Of a stretch of DNA of 64,000 bases, positions 11,470 through 24,500 are shown piece by piece (the stretch's first letter is position 1; every line of letters begins with the position of its first letter). Position numbers and translations under genes: made by a program. Under the pieces are notes generated by a model that was not told where the DNA came from, did not search any database, and worked only from the letters and a program-made list of their open reading frames with translations. Source of the stretch: Rosa chinensis (lineage: Eukaryota; Streptophyta; Magnoliopsida; Rosales; Rosaceae); contig NC_037094.1 in NCBI RefSeq assembly GCF_002994745.2, positions 23,475,001-23,539,000 of the forward strand. Reading direction: 5' to 3'.

Positions 11470-14400
11470 TTATTAATTTTTCTTATTCACACTTAAGAGT
11501 GTCACTTGTAGAAAGGGTAAACAAGGGTCTTTCCCGCATAAGACTATGGTTCTAACTACTCAAAACAATGTCAAAAAACTGACCATTGTTCCTAGCGAAC
11601 AGCAGTCGAAAATCTAAATCTAAATTAAAACCTAATTTAAGCTATTCAAAAAATTATAGAAATTTACAGAGCTATACTAGACAACAGGGGGTCCAGCACA
11701 CAAAATTTGGAAATTTTTGGATGTCGTTTACTATTTAAAATAAATATGAAAATATAGAGTACGAAAGCTGAAAATAACAAAAACTAGTTTTAAGATGGTT
11801 TGAAAACATTATGGTGAAGAGAGTTAGGGAAGATGCATCCTCCCCCAACAATCACACACAAGACAATTTGTTCAATCCTAATTCAATTAATCTAAATAAA
11901 GACGCTCAGGTTGGCTCAGTACGCTTGAACGCAACCTATTACCCTTTCTTACTTCGTATGCTAGGCAAGAAGTGCTCTACACCTAGGCTATTCTCTAACA
12001 ATGCATCCTAAAGGTAAGCTTATTAGATTTAACAAGAAGAGATCATTAAGTTCTAAAAGGGCTTGAAACATCACTAGGCATCCCAAATAACTTAGCGCCT
12101 TGCTAAACCTAAGACTGAGTTTACTTGATAGTGAAAACTAACAATTGCTTCTCTAGAAGGTTTGAGGAGTCCAACTATTGACACAGGCATCAAACAATCA
12201 AAGCGTTAGAATCCTAACATCCATACTAAGCGTGCACTCAAAGCATACAAGCAAGCATTCATCAATGGAAAAGTAGTAAACTAAAGTCTCATCTTGAATT
12301 AAAAGAAAATAAAATCCAAGGTCAAATCATCTTGTAGTTCATGTCTAGGGACTAGGGGCTTCAAGCAGCCCCTAACTAATAAAAACTAGTTAAACATGGA
12401 AGAAATAAAACAAACTAATGAAGGGGAGGAAGAGAGAGAGAGCAAGCTGTTGTAGATTGATCTCCTTTTATATGCTTAGAGGTTGCATTCATCTTTCTTG
12501 TTATGTAGGAAATCCAAAACCTAAAAGAATTAAGGTTCACTTACTTAGGTGGAGTTTTCCTATTGGCTCTTGAACTTGATGACTTATTGCAACTATTCAC
12601 GTCGCGCCATTTGTCCATATTAAGTTGGAATATAAAGCACAAACTCGGCCCCGGGCTTCCTGGTGTGATTTGGGCCTCGAAACATAAATTCTCGTCCAAC
12701 CTCAGATTCACGCGCAACCTGACCTTCTTGTACTAAATCAATCATAACTTATTCTAGAAAAATGATATTGATTAATTGTAAAAGATAGGGAAAATAGACA
12801 TTTGAGGCTTTCCATCAATATAAATATCAACATCTGATTCATTCTGTGCTGGTCTCAGTGATCTATCGAAGTTGACTGATCTGCACAGGCAGATTTGCTG
12901 ATTTTGCTTTTCAATCCCTCTTTTGCTTCTTTTCTTTTTCTTTGCTCCACAATACATATAAAACAAATAAACAAAGTAAATAAATAGAAAATACACTAAA
13001 CTAACAAAGAAAGTAGAGATTAATGTTATAAACGTCGCATAAATAGCTCCTATCAGGCAACACACTTTTCTTCTACTTGCTTTAGAAATGTGTATCAAGA
13101 AGCCAACTTTGTGGCAATTCAATTAGCTTCACTCGATCATTCCTCTCAGAGTCCTTCAGTTTAGTTATTTTGTCTCCTTTTTTCTGAATCAACTGGGAAG
13201 GGGTGTTCCTCGTAGTTTTATTTTGTAATTTTCTTTGTTCATAAAAAAATAAAATAAAAAACTTAGCCAAAAAAAGTAACCAAAATACCAAGTTGGTTGA
13301 TTGTTTCAATCACTTCTTTCACGATAGGGGTTTGACTCTCCCCACATATATGGAGAATTTTAAGGCTTTTGATTTTTCTCTCACATAACATGGTGGGCCC
13401 CACTTGATAAAGACCAGGCTTCCATTTTGTGGGTGAATTTGGGTTTTTCAAAATTTTCTCCATTTCTGGGGCTAAACCCAACTGGCAACATGTTAAGAAA
13501 TGGCCTGATTGACTTGCTCTAGGAAAGAGCAGAGCAAAAGATTGCTAGAGTCAAGTGTCTCATTTACCCATTTGCATCAGAACCTCATAACCTATTTTGT
13601 TAAGGGAGAGCAGAGCTAAAGAAACACAAAGGCAGATCGTCTCTGCTCTTTAGACAAAAAAAAACCATTACAAGTAGAAGATTGCTCTGGACCTGGTGTC
13701 GGTGAATTTTAAGTACTTAGCGTTGAATCCGAGGGGTGAGTGTTACAAAGTAGAATGTAAATAAACTCTTCCTTCTAGGCTCGTCCAATCTCTTTCCAAC
13801 TTGACAAACTTTTAGAAATTCTCTGGGAAAGATATTAGACATGGATGGGTGAAACCACTCTCAGTGAGTAGATCATTTAATATATTAGTAAAGCCATGTC
13901 ATTTCATAAATGCTAGAAAATAGTATATCGTATACACATCTATTCATAGCAATTCATCACATTGCATCATCCCTTTTTATTCGTTATCCTTCAATTAAAC
14001 CCCACGGGCACCCTAATGGCATTCTCTAGCCCTATATCACCATGTGACACATCCTTACCTTGGCATAGCCAATCAAGAAGTTCGCATGTTCTATGACTAG
14101 TCAAATAATGGATCCAACACATAATATATATAAACCTCACATATTTCGCAAATAGACATGCTCTACTTGAAAAATAGAGAGATATTTCGTAAATAGCTAA
14201 AATCATGCTTTTTCACCATTTTTATAGTAAATAAGAATATTTTGAAACATATTACACAACCCACTTACCTCGACAATACGAATCACCTCCCAAAATACCG
14301 ATCATAAATCGAACCTCTAATACGAGCCTTTTAGAAATTATTGTTGGATCTAACTCAAACCTCTATGGATAGAAAGATGACATCAAGACGAATCCGCAGC

Positions 14401-14581
14401 TTTTCGCAGATCTTGAATTGGAGTTATAGATCAACAGTTATGATCCGCCAAAATTTTAGAGAGAGATTGTGTGAGGAAAGAGAAAGTCTCTCAAAAATTG
14501 GTACAGCGGCTGAGTTTCTATTTACTAGCCTTCCTGCACGCGCCTTGCGCGTGAGGAAGGACTGCGCTCGTGCGTGCGAAT

Positions 14582-14582
<1 letters not shown>
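11470..14582. other. Gene-poor stretch, probably decayed LTR-retrotransposon sequence
   Basis: No gene is supported. 11800-12740 has the look of an old LTR or leader (scattered stops, direct phrases such as 'cttgtagttcatgtctaggg', a TTTTATATGC element near 12467). The minus-strand piece 13263-13481 reads open for 72 codons but matches no family I know. Short open frames elsewhere overlap on both strands and look random. Confidence 0.35.

Positions 14583-14613
<31 letters not shown>
14583..14613 (+). repeat. (CT)n microsatellite
   Basis: About 15 uninterrupted CT units. It makes an open frame of Leu/Ser repeats that is not a gene. Confidence 0.9.
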
Positions 14614-14616
<3 letters not shown>

Positions 14617-17464
14617 TCTAATAATCAAGAAATGAGGACATATTTGGTTAATTTCCGAGGTTATCACATAAAGGTGCTATTTGTAATACTATAGAGTAGA
14701 TAATGTACATAACTGGAAAAAAAAAAAAACAAAAAAATTGTTATTTGTTGATAAGGACCAAAACAGGCATCAAAAAGCAATGAACAACATTTACATGGAA
14801 ATTTTTTTGCACTTCTCAAATATAAAGAACAACCATGAACCATCTTCTCGCAATGTTCCTATTTTCACACCAAGACCTCCCAAATTCTAAATCTACAGTA
14901 CCTGAAAAAAGAAAAGAAAAAAAAAAATAGAATAAGCAAAACTAAAAGCACCAAGTTAATTAAGATCAGATTTTAATGTTGTAGAGAGAGTTAAACAGCA
15001 ACAGTAAGATTGATTTGAGCTCCATATAATCTCAGTGCAACTAAAAACAACAACTTACCTACAGTTGAAAGGTAACCAATTCGTAATATGCAATTCTAAG
15101 TAGAATTTGAAAAGTAACAAGTCAGTTAACAAAAACAACAATTTTCTTACTCTATACAATGGTGGAAGGAAAGCCTAATGTGAATCTACTTAATTTTCAT
15201 TAGTTGTGGAAGAGTGGGATGAAGAAGCCATTGAAATTAAAATCTATTAGACATCAGAGGCAATTTCCTTAACTTGTGGATAAATTACAACTAAGCTAAT
15301 TTCTCTTTTTGTTTTGGTTTTTTTTTTCTTTTAGTCTTGTATGTGAGTGTGGAAGCTGTAACATATTCATTCTCTCTGCATCAACTCCGACAACCTGTCT
15401 AAGAAACCAAACTAAACTAAACATATGGGCCAGAGAAGACTCACCTGGTTTGAAACCCTTATATAAATTCTGAATCTTATAAAAAGAAAAAAAAAATGGT
15501 TAAACCTTCAGTTGCAAGAATCAAACTTTAATATGCAATTTGCAATTTGCACAACTGCACAGACATGCCTTACCTTTGAATTTCTCAAGTCTTCCTGTTT
15601 CTGTTTCCGTCATGACCCTTGCAAACACAGACGATAAAAATCATGAAAATTAATCCATCATTTTCTCTCATTTATAGAAAATCAATTGCATACTAATTAC
15701 TAAACCAAACGGGTTAGGATTTGTTCAGAAATTGAGATAAAAAAAAAAAACCACAAAGTTCAATTTAATTTGCAGAAACCTACCCGGTTTGTTTTTGATC
15801 AATTTCCCAATTGCTCTTCTATTTTCATCAGCGGCCTTCTCTCATTTTTTTTTGTACGAAACCGCAATGGGCAGTTAAAATTGAAACGTGGATCAAGGCG
15901 TGAAGCCATCTCCCTCTACTCCACTTAAGTTTATGCTCTCCCACGTTTTTCACATCTTTTTCTAAATTTTATTTTTCTTTTCTTTTGTACAGTTTACCGT
16001 ATTAACCCTTACAGGTGGTATTTCTTTCAATCTATTTTTTCTCTATCATGGAGATTTTCGGGACTTCATAAAATTGGTGAAGCTTTTGACATCAAAAACC
16101 ACGCCTGGCTTTATAGTAGTAGAGATAGGGAGAGAAGACCAATGATAACTTGCCTTGTGTCAACATCAGCAACTTCTACCAAGGTGCTTGAAACACTTGT
16201 CAGCTATAGAACAAAGCTTATGTCTCTTTTGACAATTGACAGATAACTAGCCTTTTAGGATGCTAGCAAGAAGGCTGCTACTATGCGGTCACCAAGTAAT
16301 GCTTTCAACCAATAATGAGGCACCACATCACCAATAAATTTAATTTCCACCCAAACTTCAAAAAATCATTAAAAATAGCTTGGAAATTCAAAATACTCAC
16401 CAAAAAATGCTGCGAACTCATGAGGGTAATGAGCTTGAGAATGTAGGCTACCCTTACTACTCACACCGAGCAAAACCAACACCCAACAAAGAATCCGGAT
16501 TCTCTCTTGAGAGAAATGTAGACTACAATTACTTTAATTTGTACTCACACTCAGCCAATCAATCCCACACACCCAAAAGGCCAAAACCGAGTGAGGAGAT
16601 CGGACCCACAACTCGTCACTCGGATCGGACACGTCTAAACTCTAAAGGACTCCTCACTCCTCACTCGAACTCGGAACTTATATATTTCGCCAAGTTGGTT
16701 CCCCAACTGAGGAAGTCGTCCGGAGTTGAGGAAGAAGACTCTCAAGAATATCTCCATCTTAGACTTGGCGGGTCATTGCTATCTCCTTCGCTCTCTTGCA
16801 CCCGCCCACTCTGAAGGTACCTCTCTCTTCTTCATTCCTTAGTTTTGGGTTTGAATTTCTGGTTCATTTTATTGATATTTTCTTTCCATTCATGGTTATT
16901 GTTTTGCTCTGAATTCAATTTCCTTTTGCTCTTTTTTCTTTTTCTTTTTTCTTTCTGATACTGCTACTTTGGCCATGCTCCATCAATGGCCGTCTTGCTT
17001 ATGTTTTATGAAATCGGTTTCACCCTCCAGGTGTTGGATAAACTCCCCCATTTGTTTTTGTTTGTTTATTTTCCTGACAGTTGACCCTGTTTCCATACTT
17101 GGCTTTACGCTCTAGGACAACTTATCATAGGGTGGCAAGGTTTGAAGGGGGTTTTAGTTTTAGGGGATGTTAGTCTTGGCCAGTGCGCTTTCCTTTCATA
17201 TTGTGGTTGGTGGCTCATCATTGGTTCGGTTTAAGGGCTTATGAATTCAGTTTCATTTCAGGATGTCATTGTGTTTTGGGTAACCATGCTGTTTGGATTT
17301 TCAGTCTCTATTGAAATTACAATTGTGAAAATGATTCTGTGAAGGTAGGCATACAACATTGGTGCTGCCGCAACGGAAATTTTCGGAACAGATATTTCAG
17401 AGGTCGTTTGATATGGTATGGTTATTATAACTATCATAATTAATAAATTCAACTCTCATGCTAG
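14614..17464. other. Intergenic region and likely 5' leader of the KEN-domain gene
   Basis: 14.6-15.9 kb is AT-rich with several short minus-strand exon-like pieces (see findings) but no known protein. 16380-16814 reads open for 144 codons, is Ser/Pro/His-rich without a known domain, and ends at a possible splice donor (CTGAAG|GTACCT). It may be an untranslated first exon of the downstream gene. 16820-17460 looks like an intron: T-rich, with no convincing coding frame. Confidence 0.4.
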
Positions 17465-17955
17465 GGTATTATACTAGGTTATGATGAAATTGATTTTACA
17501 CAGACTATTGGAACCAATCCGTCCGGCTTCAAGTCAGGCAAATCGTTTGGTCATGAAAAATTACGGTTTCGGAATGGTAGAGTGAGGCCTGCTTCATTTA
17601 TTTGTTATAAAGAAGAGAAAGGACTCACATATGAACGCCAAGGGCGAAGGGTGTACCAGATTGAGTATGAGTCTAAAAAGATCAGTGATGCAGGAATCCT
17701 GCAGCTATTGGATGTGACTTCTTGTCCGGAAAAGAAAATGCACTTTATCTTCTATGAGAAATTTGACCGCTTTCTGTTCGGAAATTGGTTCAAGAATCAC
17801 CCAAATGGGATGAGAGACCAGCATGGGGATATAAAACCTTGGGTTCAAGATTCAATTAGGTAAGTTCACTATTTCAATTGCCTCTTCAAGTTTCTTTTTC
17901 CGTGCTACCTTCTTCCCCATTCTCTCTCTGTTTATCTCTCCAATTACTGATAACT

Positions 17956-17999
<44 letters not shown>

Positions 18000-18845
18000 T
18001 TACTTGGGCAGTGGTATTATAGTGACATTGCTAACGCTGCTATGCAGGGATGTCATGGTGACCATAAAGAACATGTTGAACCGTCGGTTACTCCATTCAG
18101 GACTAGGAGATTTGAAGAACTATGTTATTGCAGAAGGCAAGATCAAGATAATTAACATCATGAGCAGTTGGGAGGACTTGGTCGACCCTCAAAAATTGAA
18201 AAATGGAGAAGATGTTCAGACTTTGGTGGGCAAGAGAAGCTTAAACTCTCTCACAAGGAAAGAGATAACAAGTGTAAAGAAACTATGGCAAACTCTTTTG
18301 AAATCTGATAATGCCTGGCCTGAGAGAGATTACTTCCTCAGTATCTTTGATCAGAACCTACACCCGTAAGTTCATCAACATTTAGTTCTTCATCATTTAG
18401 TTCTCAAATCAAAGACATTCACTTCCTTAGTTTCCTCATTTTTTGACTTCTTTTGTCAAGGTGGGATGTTCACATAGAGAAAATAATTACTCACCCATTC
18501 TTGAAGACTTCGGAAGGGAGGGTCAAGTATTTTTCAGAGATACATCGTCAGCATATGACTGATTCAATTCCAAGACCTGATGTATTCTACAAGGCCATAA
18601 GAAATCATTTTGGTAAGTATCGTGGCACCATAAACTCTGTGAATATGAGCCGTCAGTTGAAAGCACTCTACACTTCTGATACATATGGCAAACCCATTAC
18701 TTATGGCAACACCATATTGGGCCTTTTGCGGTTCTTAAGGAATGCTTACGAGCACCGTGGTGCAGACTTTCCTGTGTGTGACTTGGATAGAGAGATTAGA
18801 AAGCATTGGCCGGGCTTTCTCGAGAAACTTCATGAGAAGCTCTAA
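17465..18845 (+). CDS. Degenerate kinase plus KEN ribonuclease domain protein (IRE1/RNase L-like), N-terminus unresolved
   Basis: Three exons join in phase: about 17465 (or 17504) to 17859, 18048-18365, and 18461-18845 (TAA), about 365 residues. The last exon is a KEN/RNase 2-5A domain (HPFLKTSEGRVKYFSEI near the start, LLRFLRNAYEH, HWPGFLEKLHEKL at the end). R-N and the His four residues after that Asn match positions used for RNA cleavage in IRE1. The first two exons align with an IRE1-type kinase but have lost it: the HRDLK region reads LLHSGLGDLKNYVI, and DFG is replaced by KIINI. There is no ER-luminal sensor or transmembrane segment, so the product should be soluble. No in-frame ATG precedes the conserved part in this exon (a TAG lies at 17462-17464), so the start must be in an upstream exon or the gene is damaged. 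A TA microsatellite lies in intron 1 of this model. Confidence 0.8.
17959..17998 (+). repeat. (TA)n microsatellite in an intron
   Basis: About 20 TA units between exon ends 17859 and 18048 of the KEN-domain gene. Confidence 0.92.
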
Positions 18846-19862
18846 AGTGGATTATTGTAAATATGTAGGACGTAATATTTGTTTCAGTAATATTCTGAGT
18901 TCAAGTAATTATTGTTGATGATGCGGCCTCACTATATGAAAATGGGTATGGTTCTTCAGTGCATTGTATATAATCCAGTTTATTGTTTACTCCTTTGCAT
19001 TATACCAATCAGAAACCATATTCTCTCTGTCCAAGGGCAGAGATTGTCTCAATTGTTTCAGGCTGACAGTAGTACATGCCACAAAAGGGAGACTTCAATT
19101 TTCTAATGTGCACCTTGTTGGTAATAAATCTCCAAAAGAGATTTGCTGGTCTCAGAGTGACTTTAGTCTTCATGACCACCTTCAAAATGAAAGGGTTTTA
19201 TACAGCGGAAGATGGAGACTTTTGCCAAGTTTCTCTATCTAATTCTGCTAGAAAGAACAATGAAGCACAGAGCAGCGAAGTCTATCTAACAAATAAAACA
19301 TAATCCATGTCAAGGTTTTAATCTGGTAACAATCGTATTCATAGTCTTGTTGTAGTATTTACTATGAAATCAAAGCCTAGCTACAAAGCCCACTTCCTTT
19401 TATGATCAGTTTATGGTACCAAGTTACTAAATGTACGAAGCAATGAGAAAGAATCATTTCCTTTCTGGGTGCTTCTTTGGCTCATCAAGGGAACCATCAC
19501 CAAGTATCCTGTAATCGTATTATATATTTTTCTTTTTTGTTGTTGCAATGCCTCCTAATATATATTATATCTTTCTCCTGCACTAGAAAATTTTAGCTGT
19601 GTTAAATACGGCCAGATTCCGAAACCCAGTTGCTTAGCATCCAGTTCGAACGGAAAGGTGTCTTGAACCTCGTAATGAAGCACTTTAGTTGGAGTGTGCC
19701 CAGAATTTGAAATGCATTGTTCAGCTGACTACTTACCCACTTAAAATCAAATGCTATAGGCACTGAAGGGCAGGACAGTGAGAATAATGAGTTCTGGACT
19801 AGGCTCTCCAACCCCTCTCTCTTTTTATTTATTTCTTTACATGAAATCTGCCGGGTTGCATT
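18846..19862. other. 3' flank of the KEN-domain gene; no gene seen
   Basis: It contains T-rich and AATA-type sequences that could serve as polyadenylation signals. The short open frames at 18912-19303 overlap each other in three frames and have no recognisable domain. Confidence 0.4.
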
Positions 19863-19918
19863 ATCGACTTATTATAATTTTTTTTTTTTTTTGGAAGGGG
19901 ATCGACTTATTATAATTT
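19863..19918 (-). mobile_element. Minimal retroposon insertion: 18-bp target duplication around a 20-bp insert
   Basis: ATCGACTTATTATAATTT occurs at 19863-19880 and again, perfectly, at 19901-19918. Between them lie only T12 and GGAAGGGG. Read on the minus strand the insert is a few bases followed by a polyA tail, as expected of an almost completely 5'-truncated LINE-driven insertion. Confidence 0.7.
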
Positions 19919-19963
19919 ATGATGCTTCAATTGTGGAGACACAACTGACGGATTACATATTTA

Positions 19964-21545
19964 TTTTTTTGAATCGAAGGAGTTCAGCTAATTTATAATT
20001 CAACAAGCAGTACTCAAAAACGACACACCCCTGAGTGGCCGACAGAAAGAGCCGTCTTTTAGGACATACAAAGGACCTACTCTAAAAAACAGAACTTCGT
20101 ACTCCTGAATACACCCACCTTGTAAGGAGATTTACGCACCTTTATTCTAATAAAACCTAGAAACAAGAGGTTTAAATAAAAGTTACACCCAAGCACTAGA
20201 TTTTGCGACCTATAACATTTAAGCACTAATATGGGCCAAAGAGATCCAAATCTTCCAAAACCACATCAGATGGGCAGTCCAAGTCCAGTAGAGATTGGCC
20301 CAGTACAGCCCAACACAAGGAAACCCTAGCATCCTTTCCCATTCACCAGCCGCCGTAGTAGACCATCCCACTGTCGCCGACCGTGCCATCTCAATCACAG
20401 GCCCGCTGACAACGGTGCAACACCAACCAGCCGTCGCCATAAACGTCCATCCGGTCACCACCATAACTAGCACAGCCACCTTGTATATCAGGACCAGCCA
20501 AATCACCCTGACCCTTGCCGCTAGGTTATCCCCACCACCACCATCGAACGAGAATCCCAACAAGAACCTTGGTCCACCCAAAACCAAGCTAGCCAAATTC
20601 TATGCCCGAGCAGAGCCCCACCACCGTCGACAAACCTCAGTTGCCACAGCCCAAAGCATCATCAAGCAGCAAATCAAATTCTATGCTAATTTTTTTTTTT
20701 TGAATCACCAAAGGGGCGTAAATATATTCATCTCAAGCTAGAGTAATCGTAACATACTCATCCGCTGTCATCTTAAGTAGTGACAGACAAGAAGGTGTGG
20801 TAGTACCCATGGTGGTACATAGACAATAGGTCCACTCATTAGACATCAAATTACATAGAAAAATAGCGTGAATCCTCCTTTGGTACTACTTCAAAGGCGC
20901 TAGAGACACCTATATTGCACAAGTGCTTAGTCCCCTAAAAACAAGTAGAAAAATTTATTGAAAATAGAAATGACTAAAACTTAGTTAAATAACAGCCCAA
21001 GGCCCAAAACAGTTGACCTAGCCTAGTTTCTTTCACTGTTGCAGACAAGAAGTGAATGAACCCCGAGCGACACAACTCGTCGTTGCAAGCACACCACCGC
21101 AAGCGCACAGTGATCGATTGCACCGTTGCTGCCACGAACCCAGGGACCAGCTGCCCCACCTCCACGAAACACGAAAACAATAGCACCGCAATGCCATACC
21201 GAAGCCCTGCCTCCAAGATGAATTCAGAGCTAGACCGCAGTCTGGAGATGAGATGGATTCAGATCTAGTCCCACCTAGCACCAAACTCATCTCCTTGAAC
21301 TAGTGTCCATGGATGCCTTGCCTCCAAGCCCAATCTGGAAAACTCACGTCGATCAAAATCTATCAAAACCTCAGGCCAAACCACCTCCCAGATCAATGGG
21401 TATTCGTTTTCTGTCCAGCAACATCATAATAATGGCGAGATGTCATCAGAGATGACATCGGACGAGGGATGAAAGGTATTCGCAGCACCTCCCCTAGCTG
21501 GTTAGAGAGAGAGAGGGGCCAAGGCCCAAGGTCAAAGCCCACCGT
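19964..21545 (-). mobile_element. Two or more GC-rich polyA-tailed retroposons, antisense
   Basis: On the plus strand there is a T-rich start near 19964 and a clear T run at 20691-20701, each followed by transcript-like sequence that becomes GC- and CCACC-rich to the right. Read on the minus strand these are GC-rich 5' parts with polyA tails. Both strands read open in several frames because of composition, without a known domain. I see no clear target duplications, so the borders are approximate. Confidence 0.45.
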
Positions 21546-21547
21546 CC

Positions 21548-24500
21548 TTTTTTTTTTTTTTTTGAAATAAATGTTCATTGCATTAGATGACCAACCAACA
21601 AGCCAGAGTCTAACATACACTTAAAAACAGAAATAACCAAGCTCCTATCTAAGTAATGTAAACTCATTACAAATCAATTTGAGCCCGCTTTATAAAGCGA
21701 ACCCATAAACAAAAAACAACTACGTGTCTTCTAAGGAAAAATCATAGACTAGCATCCCCATTAGCCAGGAGCGCAATTGTGGTACCAACAGAGAGCCACT
21801 TCCCAACAAACAAATAGGAGTCAATTCCTCATCCATAAGTTGCTTTCTCCAGTCCAACGTGAGATAATTACCAATTCTATAGAACCATGATCCAAATTGA
21901 GACTGGCACTTTAGAGACCGTAAAGGTTCAACACAGCCTAAGGGGGTCGAACTCTCAGGCCAGGCCAGTAGCAAGCACTAAGTAATAGATGAGGGTGTCA
22001 AAGCACCCTCCACCCTGGCCCAATTCAGAAAGGAATCAGACCTACTCAATTGGGCCCATAGGAGATGGAACCCATAAGACCTAGGTTCAGACCTAGGCAA
22101 ACTGGTTAGCAAACTGTTCTCTCTGTTGCCAACCTGCAAACATCGCCTTCACTTAATCGGGTGGTCAGCCCGCCCAGCTTCCCATGATCCCCCTCACGTG
22201 TAGACCAAAGAAAACAAAACTCCCTGCTTCTCCACGTCAAGAAAGCTGCCGATCACCTTATACAACTCACCTGCACTCAAACTGGTCGGATTTGCGATCA
22301 GCCCAACTGATCCCAATGTTCCCCCGACACACAACAGAAACTCGCGCAGATCCGATCAGTCACAGCGCGATCCTCTGACCTCGCCGATTGACTGTTTGTC
22401 CTCCACCACTAAAAGACCAGCGTCAAACACCACCTCATTCGATCTAGATTCAGACAGACCGGCCAACACAGCCACGCCTGAAGATTGCCCGACCCACGAC
22501 AAGAAACCATGTCACCGCTTGACCAACTTGCAACCGGAAGAGCCTCGACCGCCGCTGTAACGTCCCATATCTCAATTTACCCATTTACTAGTCATTTGGA
22601 CGGTAAACGACACCTACTTTCACTTTTTACTTTGTTTCGATACTTTTAGTGGCCCTAAAAATTGACTTTTTGTTCGGGTCAAAATTTGAGAAAATGTTCT
22701 GCATGGAAGTCATAGAGGACGTTAAACCAAGCGCGTGCATATGTGGTACGTAAAAATCAGAGTTCGTATGTGAAAGTTATGGCTGAAAATGTAAAAGTTA
22801 CTGTAGTGAGTTGCCATTTTTGGAAACCTACCCAGTTTTCTCTCTCTTCTTCCCCGATCCTTTTCTCCTCTTCGGTCCGATTCTTCCTCCTCCGATTTCT
22901 TCCTTCTCTGGCCGACCCACGAAGGAATCAAGGCACCGGCAAGCTCACCTCTTCCTCCTTGTCACATCTGTGGTGGTGTTTTGCAGTGATTCGGCCGGAG
23001 GAGCTCGATTTTGAGTTGTGAAGTTCACTGTAGCCGATCGGAACTTTCGTCGATTTTCAGTGATTCCAATCGTCTCCAGCTACCAAACCGGCGTCGAAGG
23101 TTCGGTTTTTGCCAAGGATCATTTTGCCCCTAGCCTTGAGCCACGATTTGCAGTGTGGAGGTCGAATCGATGATTTCAAATCCTTGGGTTTTTTCTGGAA
23201 AAACTTCACCGGCCAATTTCGATCACTTACAAGTAAAATTGGAACTTGTTGTAGTTGTGAAAAATGCTTGGACTGTTGAGTAGGTGGTGTTGCCAAAATT
23301 TGGTGGCCATCGGAGCTGGTGGCGGTGGCGGCGGCTGCAGCGTGTAAGGCAGTGTTTTGATTCTAGTTTTAGCCCATTAAATCCTATAAATGTTTTGTAT
23401 GCGAAGTTTGGTGAATTTTGGAGGAGTTTGGAATTGTTTGTGATTTTCTGAAGTTCGGAGTTTTGTGATTGAATTGTGGGAAGTCCGGCCGTCGGATTTC
23501 CCTCGTTTTCATTGTGGAATATGTAAATCGAGGAATTGGTGTTATGGGTGTGATTTGGATTGAATCCGAGAAGTAATGGAGATAGAGATTTTCGGGTTTC
23601 GTTTAGGTTCGTAATTATTTATTCGAATTGTCGTTTATGGAAGTGTACTTGTGTACAGTACGATATATTGAGCTACCGCTTGACGAAGGAACTTGTTTGC
23701 ATGGTCGCCAACCAGTACTGTGAGTGGACGTTTGATTTTGAATATTGATGCATGCATTTATTTCTCTAAAGTAATGCTTTATTTAATTATCATCTTTTAT
23801 ATTTTGAGCATATGATGAATTGCTATCGGTAGTGATTTTGGTTTTTGGACTATGAAGTGATTTCGGATTTGATTGGGTCTTGAGATTTATGAAATATTAT
23901 AAAGTGATTTCGGAAATGAATTGTTTTCGGATTTTAAATGGAATTTTGGTCGAGAAAACGATTGATCTAATTATTCTTTTAGCGTGTGGGACACGCTGTT
24001 GATTTATGTGACTTTTTACGAGAATTTCCGGATACGGTTAGGAATCGTACCCGTGTTTTATTTTTATTTATTTGCAGGACTTATGGGGAAGCCTTATAGA
24101 TTTATTGGATTTGATGGTTTTTAGCCACCATACCTGGGTCGTCATTTAGTTCTCCTCCTCATATGGGTGTAGTTGAGCCTTATTAGTACTCCTCCCCGCT
24201 TACTATGTGTTTGCGGGTGAGCTGAGCAGAGCATGGGATGCTCTAGAGTGTGGGACACTCCGACCCGAGCCTGGGAGGCTCCCTTCTTTCATATGGTGAT
24301 ACTTCTTCCCCATATCTTATTGTTGCTTGACTAGCGAGGTTAGTCCGATTTTCACTGTAGCCAGCGAGGCTGGTCTTATCTTCTTGAGAAACGAGATTCT
24401 GGTTTTACGATATATTTATTTTTCGAATGTTGTGACTAGTGAGGCTAGTCGGTTTATCATTTTGAAATTCTTGGATTTAAAGCTAAATGTGTTTTCTTAT

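Noticed and set aside
16380..16814. 144-codon open frame upstream of the KEN-domain gene
   Set aside because: Composition and a lack of domains suggest an untranslated leader; its frame stops at the putative donor and does not join the next exon.
20219..20741. Open frames of 125 and 148 codons on opposite strands
   Set aside because: Low-complexity Pro/Ala/Thr or Trp/Gly/Val-rich translation in a retroposon-like, CCACC-rich sequence; no known domain.
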